Shown here one piece after another: positions 25,489-32,440 of a DNA stretch of 64,000 nucleotides. Source of the stretch: Actinomycetes bacterium (lineage in GTDB: Bacteria > Actinomycetota > Coriobacteriia > Anaerosomatales > Anaerosomataceae); contig JALHJB010000012.1 of NCBI GenBank assembly GCA_022839745.1, forward strand, positions 11,083 through 75,082, in the 5' to 3' direction. Below the pieces are notes generated by a model. That model did not search any database. It was given only the letters and a program-made list of their open reading frames with translations, and had not been told where the DNA came from. The translations under genes were made by a program, and so were the position numbers. Position 1 is the first letter of the stretch. The number at the start of each line of letters is the position of its first letter.

Positions 25489-25974
25489 TCACTCGACGAT
25501 GATAGTGCCGAACACCATCTGCATGCCGCACGAGAAGGAGTACTCGCCGGGCTGCAGCACGTCGGCCTCGATGCGAACGGTCTTGGGGCCGCCGGTCAGG
25601 TCTTCGTAGAAGCCGAGGTCCTCGCTCATGACCTGCGCCATGCAGCCGCTGGCCTGCGAGAACGTGATCTCGGCGGGAACGCCAGCGGTCAGACGGATGA
25701 CGTTGGGGTCATACCCGCTGGTTGCGTCCACGCTGATGCGCTGGACATCGCCCTCAACTGCGGCTGCGCCTTCGATCGGCTCGCCCGTACCGCTGTTGCC
25801 GCAGCATGCGCATGCGGGGGAGGCTCCGTCGGCGACGGGCAGGGCGGCGGGTTCCCCGGCGGGCTGCGTGCCGCGATCGGCGGCTTCGGCCACCTGATAG
25901 GTGGCAACGAACGCGAGAACGGCGATCAGCACGATCAGGGCGGTACGCAGGTGCTTGGTGGTGGTTGCTGACAT
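25489..25974 (-). CDS. Exported cupredoxin-domain protein
   Basis: A 161-residue protein with an N-terminal signal anchor (ALIVLIAVLAFVATYQV) and a periplasm-facing or outer cupredoxin-like domain. The ligand-type motifs are SGCMAQVM in the middle and the terminal YSFSCGMQMVFG, i.e. a C-G-M-x-M copper site. Ahead of the fold is a cysteine cluster, ACACCGNSG. It probably binds Cu(I)/Cu(II) outside the membrane and hands it to or from the CopA system; that role is inferred from context. AAAGGA precedes the ATG. The same CGMxM strand occurs in the neighbouring SafE fusion. Confidence 0.78.
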   Translation of the reverse strand: MSATTTKHLRTALIVLIAVLAFVATYQVAEAADRGTQPAGEPAALPVADGASPACACCGNSGTGEPIEGAAAVEGDVQRISVDATSGYDPNVIRLTAGVPAEITFSQASGCMAQVMSEDLGFYEDLTGGPKTVRIEADVLQPGEYSFSCGMQMVFGTIIVE

Positions 25975-26024
25975 CGGTGGTTCCTTTCGGTCGGTCCCGG
26001 CCGGTGGCCGGGGAGTGTGTGTCG

Positions 26025-27269
26025 TCAGAGCAGGCCGCCGAACGCGAGTCCGGCGAACACGGCGATCACGATCCCGGTCACCGCGAGCAGGACCTCACGC
26101 CGGGTGAGGCCTAGGGGTCCGCGATCCGCCTCTGCCGGTGCGGTCCGCGCGAGTGCGGCGCCAGCGGCGAGGATGCCGCCGAGCGCGAGCACAAGCGCGA
26201 TGCCCGGTCCGTCACCGCCACTCGGGTCACCAGCGGCGGCGCCCACGCGGAGTTGCCCGGACATCATGCCCATGCCGCAGGTGAGCGTGTACGTGCCTGC
26301 CTCGGCAGCGGGCAGCTCGATCACCGTCACGGCGTTGGGCGCAAGGTCCACGAGCACGCCGAGCTGCGGCACCGCGAGCTGGTCGGAGCAGGCGTTTGCC
26401 TCCTGCCGGTCCACGATGAGCCGCACCGGCACGTCGGCGGGGATGTCCACCACCGCGGGCTGGAACTGCACGTTCGCGATCGTGAGCGGCACCTCCGCCA
26501 CGCCGTCGGCGCCGGTGACGAGTTCACCGGTGGCGGCAGTCTGCTCGCCGCCGAGCACGGAGGCTTTCACCGACTGCAGCGTCACAGGCGAACCGAGCAG
26601 CATCGCGCCGCGGTTCAGGTACGTCACGCCGAACACGAGCACCACCACCGCGAGCGCGACCATCACACGCTCTTTCCAGGCGCGCGGGATGAGGCTCGAG
26701 GCCGTGCCGAACCCGAGCATGAGCGGAGCGGTGCCCAATCCGAACGCGAACATCGCGATGGCGCCGTTCACGGCGCTTCCGCTTGCAGCCGCGTTAAGCT
26801 GTGCCGCCATCAGCGGCGCGCACGGCATCAGGCCGGTGAGCAGGCCGAAGGTGATTGGTGTGGCGAGCGTGGAGCGGTCGTGCTCCGCGTCGGTCACAGC
26901 CTTGCGGCGCACGGCGGTGAAGGCGCGCACCAGGAACCTCGGAGGGCGTGGGGTGAAGCGTGCGGCCCACGGCACGCGGCCGGTCATGCCGAGCGCCAGC
27001 ACGATCATGAACGCGCCAGCGATCAGCATCACGTACGGGCGGATGGCGTCGAGGTCGAACGCCGAGCCGACCGCACCCAGCAGCAGACCGACGAGCATGT
27101 AGCTCACGATCTTGGCCGCCTGATAGGCGAGGTTGGGTACGACGCGCTGGGCGATGGTGCCATCCTCGGTGCCCTTCAGGGCATAGGTGACGACCATCGG
27201 CCCGCACATCGACACGCAGTGGAGGCTCGTGATGAGCCCCAGCGTGAGGGACGGGAAGAACAGATCCAC
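26025..27269 (-). CDS. TauE/SafE-like membrane protein fused to a cupredoxin domain
   Basis: A 414-residue membrane protein. Six hydrophobic helices form a SafE/UreH-type (DsbD-related) domain. The first helix carries TSLHCVSMCGPMV and the second half repeats it as GLLTGLMPCAPLM, the paired Cys motif of metal or redox transporters of this group. An extracytoplasmic cupredoxin domain (about 240-350) ends in YTLTCGMGMMSGQL, again CGMxM. A final hydrophobic helix pair closes the protein. I chose GTG at 27269 (GAGGAG 8 bp ahead) over GTG 27278, which touches that site. Related proteins serve copper transport or cytochrome oxidase assembly; here copper delivery or export is inferred from copA. Confidence 0.8.
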   Translation of the reverse strand: MDLFFPSLTLGLITSLHCVSMCGPMVVTYALKGTEDGTIAQRVVPNLAYQAAKIVSYMLVGLLLGAVGSAFDLDAIRPYVMLIAGAFMIVLALGMTGRVPWAARFTPRPPRFLVRAFTAVRRKAVTDAEHDRSTLATPITFGLLTGLMPCAPLMAAQLNAAASGSAVNGAIAMFAFGLGTAPLMLGFGTASSLIPRAWKERVMVALAVVVLVFGVTYLNRGAMLLGSPVTLQSVKASVLGGEQTAATGELVTGADGVAEVPLTIANVQFQPAVVDIPADVPVRLIVDRQEANACSDQLAVPQLGVLVDLAPNAVTVIELPAAEAGTYTLTCGMGMMSGQLRVGAAAGDPSGGDGPGIALVLALGGILAAGAALARTAPAEADRGPLGLTRREVLLAVTGIVIAVFAGLAFGGLL

Positions 27270-27357
27270 AGGGGACACTCCTCATGTCGAGAGATACGCA
27301 TACATGCGCACGCCGACGAGCCGGCCAGGTGCCGGTCCGCACAGATGAGGAGTGCTC

Positions 27358-27705
27358 TTAGATCGTGAGACGGACCCCGAGCGGGTCGAGCGGCGGAGGT
27401 GAGGGGGTCACATCCGGGACTGTGACATGCCACGACGCCGGTTCCGGAGCGGCGACCGGCGTGACATACGACAGGAACGTGGGCGTTTCGAGCGCGGTCG
27501 GCTGGGCGGTCGTCGCATCGTCCGGCGTGTGCTTCATGATGACCGCTTCAGGGCAGTCGTCGCACGCCGGGAGGAAGTCGGTGCATGTGCCCGTGGTCAC
27601 GTCGCCGCAGTCGGGCATGGCGCACACCGGGGTGACCACGCTGACAAGCGCGACGACGACGAGCGTCATCGCGAGCAGTCGCGTTATCAGTGCCGTGCGC
27701 GCCAT
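27358..27705 (-). CDS. Small exported Cys-containing protein, first gene of the copper operon
   Basis: A 115-residue protein with a clear signal peptide (LLAMTLVVVALVSVVTPVCA). The mature part opens with six cysteines in MPDCGDVTTGTCTDFLPACDDC and continues as a Pro/Thr-rich tail without repeats. There is no family match that I recognise. Position at the head of the operon, export and cysteine content suggest a metal-binding or sensing protein, which is inference. GTGAGGA precedes the ATG. The 89-bp gap ahead of it contains the sigma-54-like promoter listed separately. Confidence 0.65.
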   Translation of the reverse strand: MARTALITRLLAMTLVVVALVSVVTPVCAMPDCGDVTTGTCTDFLPACDDCPEAVIMKHTPDDATTAQPTALETPTFLSYVTPVAAPEPASWHVTVPDVTPSPPPLDPLGVRLTI

Positions 27706-27747
27706 CGGTCCTCACTCACGGAAGCGGGTGGTGCTGGACAGTGCGTA

Positions 27748-27764
27748 TGCAACCAGTGTGCCAG
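27748..27764 (-). promoter_or_regulatory. Sigma-54-type promoter match upstream of the copper operon
   Basis: On the minus strand the sequence reads CTGGCACACTGGTTGCA. This has the -24 GG and -12 GC exactly 10 bp apart within TGGCAC-N5-TTGCA, the RpoN consensus. It ends 43 bp before the first start codon of the operon. RpoN is absent from most actinobacteria, so the match may be chance; I found no convincing sigma-70 boxes in the same gap. Confidence 0.4.
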
Positions 27765-27793
27765 GTATCGCGGGGTCGTCGCCGCGCGGTGCG

Positions 27794-28753
27794 TCACGCC
27801 CCGTAGCCCTCCCAGAGCGGCGTTGAGAGATAGCGTTCGCCAGTGGAGGGGGCCACCGTCACAACCGTGGTGCCGACAAGCTCCGGGCGAGCGGCAAGCC
27901 GCAGCGCGGCGACCACGTTCGCGCCCGACGAGATGCCCACGAGCAGTCCCTCCTGGGCGGCGAGGCGGCGTGCCATGGCGATCGCGTCCGCGCCCGAGAC
28001 GTGCTGCACCTCGGAGAGCAGCTCTAGGTCAAGCACCGAGGGGATGAAATTCGCGCCGATGCCCTGGATCCCGTGAGGTGCGGGCGTGAGGTCCTCGCCG
28101 GCGATCCGCTGGGCGATGATCGGCGACTCTGTCGGCTCCACCGCAACGCGCAGCGCGTCCGGGCGGTGCTCGGCCAGGTACCGGCCCACACCGGTGATCG
28201 TGCCGCCGGTGCCCACGCCGGCCACGAAGGCGCCGAGAGTGTCGCTACCGAGTGCCGCGTCGATCTCCGGGCCGGTCGTGTGATAGTGCGCGGCGGGGTT
28301 GGCGGGGTTGTCGAACTGGCGGGTCAGGAAGGCGCCGTCGGTCTCGGCGGCGATGCGGTCGGCGGCCTCGAGCGCCCCGCGCATGCCGTCCGCGCGGGGC
28401 GTGAGCACCAGCTCGGCCCCGTAGGCGGCCAGCAGCATGCGCCGCTCGATCGACATCGACTCCGGCATCGTGAGGATCACGCGATATCCGCGCGCCGCAC
28501 CGATCATGGCGAGAGCGACGCCCGTGTTGCCAGAGGTGGGCTCCACGATCACCGAGCGGCCGGGCTCGATGAGCCCCCTGGCCTCGGCGTCGTCCAACAT
28601 CGACCGCGCGATGCGGTCCTTCACCGACCCGCCCGGGTTGCGGGACTCCAGCTTCACGGCCACGGCAGCCGGCAGTCCTTCGGCGAGGCGGTTCAGGCGG
28701 ACGAGTGGCGTGTCGCCGATGGTGAGGTCGACGCGGTCAGCGAGGGCGCTCAT
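27794..28753 (-). CDS. cysK: Cysteine synthase (O-acetylserine sulfhydrylase)
   Basis: A 319-residue PLP enzyme that makes cysteine from O-acetylserine and sulfide. The lysine that binds PLP lies in NPGGSVKDRIA. The substrate loop EPTSGNTGVALA and the phosphate-binding GVGTGGTITGVG follow. The C-terminal SSGANVVAAL is standard. It overlaps iscU by 4 bp (ATGA), so cysteine made here can feed the adjacent cysteine desulfurase. Direct coupling of cysK to isc genes is common in anaerobic actinobacteria and Firmicutes. Regulation by the operon's Rrf2 repressor is likely. Confidence 0.94.
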   Translation of the reverse strand: MSALADRVDLTIGDTPLVRLNRLAEGLPAAVAVKLESRNPGGSVKDRIARSMLDDAEARGLIEPGRSVIVEPTSGNTGVALAMIGAARGYRVILTMPESMSIERRMLLAAYGAELVLTPRADGMRGALEAADRIAAETDGAFLTRQFDNPANPAAHYHTTGPEIDAALGSDTLGAFVAGVGTGGTITGVGRYLAEHRPDALRVAVEPTESPIIAQRIAGEDLTPAPHGIQGIGANFIPSVLDLELLSEVQHVSGADAIAMARRLAAQEGLLVGISSGANVVAALRLAARPELVGTTVVTVAPSTGERYLSTPLWEGYGA

Positions 28754-29211
28754 GATGCGGCCTCCGCGTCGTGGTCGTCCTCGTCCTCGTGCGGATCGAA
28801 GTCCGGGTCGGCGCTCTTGACCTCGCCGGCGATGGGCTCCCGGCCATGCTTGACCAGATAGTCGTCCACGGCGACCTTGAGGCCGTCGGTGGCGAGCACC
28901 GAACAGTGCATCTTAGCGGGTGGCAGGCCGTCGAGCTCCTCGGCCACCTGGTTCTTGGTGATCGCCACGGCTTCCTCGAGCGTCATGCCCTTGGCCATCT
29001 CGGTCACGATCGACGAGGTGGCGATCGCGGCGCCGCAGCCGAGCGTCTGGAACCTGATGTCCTCGATGCGGTCGTCGTCGACCTTGATGGTGATCTTCAT
29101 GACATCGCCGCAGACCGGGTTGCCCACCTCGCCGATACCGTCGGCATCGTCAAGCACGCCGACGTTGCGCGGGTTGCCGAAGTGCTCCATCACTTTGTCG
29201 CTGTAGATCAT
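28750..29211 (-). CDS. iscU: Iron-sulfur cluster scaffold
   Basis: A 153-residue IscU/NifU-N scaffold on which [2Fe-2S] clusters are built. It has the three scaffold cysteines (NPVCGD, QTLGCGAA, MHCSVLA), the opening VMEHFGNPRN, and an Asp beside the first cysteine. The C-terminal 25 residues are an acidic, disordered tail (HEDEDDHDAE) beyond the normal end. It lies between iscS (9 bp upstream) and cysK (4-bp overlap). No hscBA or isc ferredoxin gene follows. Confidence 0.94.
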   Translation of the reverse strand: MIYSDKVMEHFGNPRNVGVLDDADGIGEVGNPVCGDVMKITIKVDDDRIEDIRFQTLGCGAAIATSSIVTEMAKGMTLEEAVAITKNQVAEELDGLPPAKMHCSVLATDGLKVAVDDYLVKHGREPIAGEVKSADPDFDPHEDEDDHDAEAAS

Positions 29212-29220
29212 CTGCGTCTC

Positions 29221-30420
29221 CTAGTGTGTTGCGCCGCGCAGCGCGGCGACGGTCTTTGCGTAGAGGGGATTCATCGAGCGGAGCCGGTCCACGATGGGTA
29301 CGAGCTGCTCGACCAGGTAGTCCACGTTCGCCTCGGTGGTGAACCTGCCGAGGCTCACCCGGAGCGACCCGTGCGCGAACTCCACCGGACAGCCGATGGA
29401 GAGCAGCACATGGCTCGGTTTGAGCGAGCCCGAGCTGCACGCCGAGCCGGTCGAGACCGCGATGCCGGCGGCGTCGAGGTGCAGCAGCATCGCCTCGCCC
29501 TCCACGCCCGGGATCACGAAGTTCGCGATGTGAGGCAGACGCTCTGGGGCGTCGGCGGCGTTCAGCTGCGCGAATTCGATCGCGCCGGTGAGCCGCTCCA
29601 CCAGCCGGTCGCGCAGCGCCGTGAGGCGCGGCACCTCGGCCTGCCGCTCGGCGTCCATGAGCGCAAGCGCGGTAGCGAAGCCCACGTTGCCCGCCACGTT
29701 CTGGGTCCCGCTGCGCCGGCGCGACTCCTGGCCACCGCCCATGAGGTAGGGGGCGAGCCGTACACCGCGCTTCAGGTAGAGCGCTCCGGTGCCCTTGGGG
29801 CCGTAGACCTTGTGGCCTGAGAACGATGCCGCATCCACGCCAAGCGCGACCACATCCAGGTCGATCTTGCCGAGGGTCTGCGCGGCGTCGGTATGGAAGA
29901 GCGCGCCGCGCTCGTGGGTCACGCGCGCCAACTCGGCGATGGGCTGCACGGTGCCGATCTCATTGTTGCCGTGCATCACCGAGACGAGCACCGTGTCGTC
30001 GCGCAGGGCGGCCGCGAGATCGTCGGGATGCACGGCGCCGTCGGGTCGCGGGGCGAGCTCGGTCACCTCGAAGCCGTGCTTGCCGAGCCACGCGGCAGGC
30101 TCAAGCACGGCGTGATGCTCGAACTCTGAGACGATGACGTGTCCGCTCGAGCGGCCTCCGGCGGTGGCAAGGCCGATGAGCGCGGTGTTGTCCGACTCCG
30201 TGCCGCCCGATGTGAAGAAGACCTCTTCAGGCGCCGCGGCGCCGATGGAGGAGGCCACCTGCTCACGTGCCCCCTCGAGCGCACGCGCGGCGTCTCGGCC
30301 GAGCCTGTAGAGGCTGTTCGCGTTGCCGTAGCGCTCGGTGAAGAACGGCAGCATGGCCTCGACCACCCGCTGGTCGGTGGGTGTCGTCGCGGCGTAGTCA
30401 AGGTATACGGTGGTGTCCAT
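29221..30420 (-). CDS. iscS: Cysteine desulfurase
   Basis: A 399-residue class V aminotransferase-fold enzyme that supplies persulfide sulfur for FeS assembly. The opening YLDYAATTP is the NifS/IscS signature. The PLP lysine is in SFSGHKVYGPKG (near residue 203). The catalytic-loop cysteine lies in STGSACSSGSLKPSHVL (near residue 326), the long-loop group I type. The start codon follows the iscR stop directly. Together with iscU it provides a complete sulfur donor and scaffold pair. Confidence 0.95.
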   Translation of the reverse strand: MDTTVYLDYAATTPTDQRVVEAMLPFFTERYGNANSLYRLGRDAARALEGAREQVASSIGAAAPEEVFFTSGGTESDNTALIGLATAGGRSSGHVIVSEFEHHAVLEPAAWLGKHGFEVTELAPRPDGAVHPDDLAAALRDDTVLVSVMHGNNEIGTVQPIAELARVTHERGALFHTDAAQTLGKIDLDVVALGVDAASFSGHKVYGPKGTGALYLKRGVRLAPYLMGGGQESRRRSGTQNVAGNVGFATALALMDAERQAEVPRLTALRDRLVERLTGAIEFAQLNAADAPERLPHIANFVIPGVEGEAMLLHLDAAGIAVSTGSACSSGSLKPSHVLLSIGCPVEFAHGSLRVSLGRFTTEANVDYLVEQLVPIVDRLRSMNPLYAKTVAALRGATH

Positions 30421-30867
30421 CTACTCGCTCCTTCGCGGGGTGCAGGTAAGCGGGGCGCGGTCCAAGAGCGCCTGCTCGCTGGCAAGCTCGGCAAGCGTGA
30501 AGCCCGACAGCGCGTCGCGCACGGCGGCCGCCACGCTCGACCACACGGTCTCCGCGGCACAGCCGCCCTCGCGGCCGCACATGTCGGGGGTGCAGACCGA
30601 TGGCGCCACGGGACCCTCGAGCGCCTCGACGATCTCGAGCGCGGTGATCGCCGAGGCGTCCCGCGCGAGCGCGAAGCCTCCCCTGGCGCCGCGGGTCGCT
30701 CGCACGATGCCAGCACGACGCAGGTCGGCCAGCAGCTGGTCGAGGAAGGCCGGGGGCAAGCCGCGCGTGCTCGAGAGCTCGCGAGAAGCCAGGGGGGCAC
30801 CATCAGGCGCGGTCGCCAGGTCCACCAGGGCGAGGAGGCCGTATTCGCTTCGTGCCGAAAGACGCAT
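30421..30867 (-). CDS. iscR: Rrf2-family FeS-sensing repressor
   Basis: A 148-residue winged-helix regulator. The opening MRLSARSEYGLLALVDLA and the recognition helix region LPPAFLDQLLADLRRAGIVRATRGARGGF are typical Rrf2. Three cysteines, VCTPDMCGREGGCAA, match the [2Fe-2S] ligand spacing of IscR. The holo form represses isc genes at type 1 sites in E. coli; here a good type 1-like box overlaps the promoter region just before this gene, so autoregulation is expected. It is the first gene of iscR-iscS-iscU-cysK. Confidence 0.93.
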   Translation of the reverse strand: MRLSARSEYGLLALVDLATAPDGAPLASRELSSTRGLPPAFLDQLLADLRRAGIVRATRGARGGFALARDASAITALEIVEALEGPVAPSVCTPDMCGREGGCAAETVWSSVAAAVRDALSGFTLAELASEQALLDRAPLTCTPRRSE

Positions 30868-30881
30868 GGTTCAATCACCAC

Positions 30882-30906
30882 TATTCTGACCAAAGTAGTC
30901 AAGTAT
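30882..30906 (-). promoter_or_regulatory. IscR type 1-like operator
   Basis: On the minus strand ATACTTGACTACTTTGGTCAGAATA matches the IscR type 1 consensus (ATASYYGACTRWWWYAGTCRRSTAT) at about 19 of 25 positions, including GACT and GTC half-sites. It lies 15-39 bp before the iscR start and contains a TTGACT that could be the -35 box. This gives negative feedback by the FeS form of IscR. Confidence 0.65.
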
Positions 30907-30965
30907 GCGGATACGGTACGCCCGGCTGCCACGGGCGTCAAGCGGGTGTGTTCTACCGTTGGGCG

Positions 30966-30991
30966 GGAACCTTCCACGGTCCTGACGCGTC
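30966..30991 (+). promoter_or_regulatory. ECF sigma-type promoter
   Basis: GGAACC (30966-30971), 16 bp, then CGTC (30988-30991). This is the classical ECF -35/-10 arrangement, about 28 bp ahead of the ECF sigma gene start. It suggests the sigma factor drives its own operon. Confidence 0.65.
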
Positions 30992-31018
30992 ATGTACGGT
31001 GACGGAAAGGAGGAGGGC

Positions 31019-31549
31019 ATGGAAGGCTATGAGCTCGTGCGCCGTGCCCAGGCCGGTGACGCCCGAGCGTTCACCACACTGGTCAGGCACCACGAACGCT
31101 CCCTGTACGCCACCGCGTACGCGATCACTCGCTCCCAGTGGGACGCTGCCGATGCGGTGCAGGATGCGCTTGCCGATGCCTACGCGGGCATCAGATCGCT
31201 CCGCGACCCCGATCGCTTCGGCGCATGGGTGTCACGCATCGTGGTGAACGAGTGCAACACGTTGCTGCGCAAGCGCGTGCGCGTCGTGCCGATGGAGGAG
31301 CCGCCTGAGCCACAAGCGTTCGTGTGGGACGGTCCTGAAGACGGTCTCGACCTCATGCGTGCGGTGCACGGGCTCAGTCCCGACCACCGCGAGGTCGTCG
31401 CGCTCCGCTACTTCCGGGACATGAAGCTGGGTGAGATCGCCGAGGTGCTCGGCTGTCCCACCGGCACCGTGAAATCACGACTCAACCGGGCGGTGGCGTC
31501 GCTTGAGGCCGCCATGTGCCCCCGGACCGAAGAGGAGGTGTCGCGATGA
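31019..31549 (+). CDS. ECF-type RNA polymerase sigma factor
   Basis: A 176-residue sigma-70 factor with only regions 2 and 4. Region 2 has the YATAYAITRSQWDAADAVQDALADAY core-binding and -10 recognition helices; region 4 has HREVVALRYFRDMKLGEIAEVLGCPTGTVKSRLNRA with the -35 helix-turn-helix. The ATG at 31019 follows AAAGGAGGAGG. The stop overlaps the anti-sigma gene (ATGA), the standard sigma/anti-sigma pairing. Its own ECF promoter lies upstream. The signal and regulon are not visible; no other GGAACC-N16-CGTC match stood out elsewhere in the window. Confidence 0.92.
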   Translation: MEGYELVRRAQAGDARAFTTLVRHHERSLYATAYAITRSQWDAADAVQDALADAYAGIRSLRDPDRFGAWVSRIVVNECNTLLRKRVRVVPMEEPPEPQAFVWDGPEDGLDLMRAVHGLSPDHREVVALRYFRDMKLGEIAEVLGCPTGTVKSRLNRAVASLEAAMCPRTEEEVSR

Positions 31550-32334
31550 ACTGCAGTGATGTGCGCGATCAGCTCGAAGCCTACATCGCCGATGACGTCA
31601 CCGACGTGGAGTCGATGAGGATCGCCGAGCACCTCGGCAGGTGCGAGTCATGCGCTGCGGCGTACGAGCGCACGCGCTCGGTGGTGGCTGACCTCAAGGG
31701 CATCTCCGAGGCGTTCGTGCCGCGCGACCGCTTCGTGCCGCATCCGGCGTACGGCACGGGGCCGGCGGGTGGCTGGGTGTGGCGGACGATCGCCGTTGCC
31801 GCCTCTGCCGTTGCGATCGCGGCCGTGGGTGCGCTGTCGGTACCCGCCATCGCCCGCGAACTGCCGTTCGGGGTGGCGAAGGAGTTCGACGCGCTCGAGG
31901 ACCGCGCCGAAGACCTGCAGCAGCAGGTGGACGAGCTCACGGTCCGCCTCGAGGCGATCGACGGCGAGCAGGTGGCGATGGTGGACACCACGCCCGGCGA
32001 TCTCGCGCCCGAGGAAGCCGCTGCCGTGCAGCAGCTCGCGATGGACTTCATCCGCGCGCAGTATGCGGGAGACGTGGCCGCGCTTGAAGCGATGGGGACC
32101 GACCGTCTCAAGGCCGATCTCGCGGCACGTCCCGGCGACTACGTGCGCGAGGGTGCCGAGGGCCTCACGTTCGCCCAGATGACCGAGCCCGCGCTCGCCG
32201 AGGACGGCACGTACCTCATCTTCGTACGCTTGATGGACTCCGGCGACTGGAACGAGAGCCAGTACCAGGAGGATTTCGAGATCAAGCTGATCGACGGACG
32301 GTACCTCGTGGACTTCATGGGCATGGACGCGTAG
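31546..32334 (+). CDS. Anti-sigma factor with zinc-finger (zf-HC2) domain
   Basis: A 262-residue membrane protein. The cytosolic N-terminus is a zf-HC2 anti-sigma domain with the HLGRCESC motif (HxxxCxxC), plus an earlier N-terminal Cys. One membrane helix (TIAVAASAVAIAAVGALSV) lies near residues 84-105. Outside, a short coiled coil (EFDALEDRAEDLQQQVDELTVRLEAI) leads to a mixed alpha/beta domain of unknown type at 155-262. It should hold the ECF factor inactive until an envelope signal is sensed. The start overlaps the sigma stop. Confidence 0.88.
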   Translation: MNCSDVRDQLEAYIADDVTDVESMRIAEHLGRCESCAAAYERTRSVVADLKGISEAFVPRDRFVPHPAYGTGPAGGWVWRTIAVAASAVAIAAVGALSVPAIARELPFGVAKEFDALEDRAEDLQQQVDELTVRLEAIDGEQVAMVDTTPGDLAPEEAAAVQQLAMDFIRAQYAGDVAALEAMGTDRLKADLAARPGDYVREGAEGLTFAQMTEPALAEDGTYLIFVRLMDSGDWNESQYQEDFEIKLIDGRYLVDFMGMDA

Positions 32335-32351
32335 ACGCCTCGCATCAGCGT

Positions 32352-32394
32352 CGCGAGTGGCGGATGGCCAGGCGGCCGTCCGCCACTCGCGTTT
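32352..32394 (+). terminator. Hairpin terminator after the sigma/anti-sigma pair
   Basis: CGCGAGTGGCGGA (32352-32364) pairs with TCCGCCACTCGCG (32379-32391). The loop has a further GGCC pair. GTTT follows, a short T-run. It lies 17 bp after the anti-sigma stop. Confidence 0.7.
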
Positions 32395-32440
32395 CCGCCT
32401 CCTGCTATCCTTGGACACACCCCCTGCCGAAAGGAGCGCC

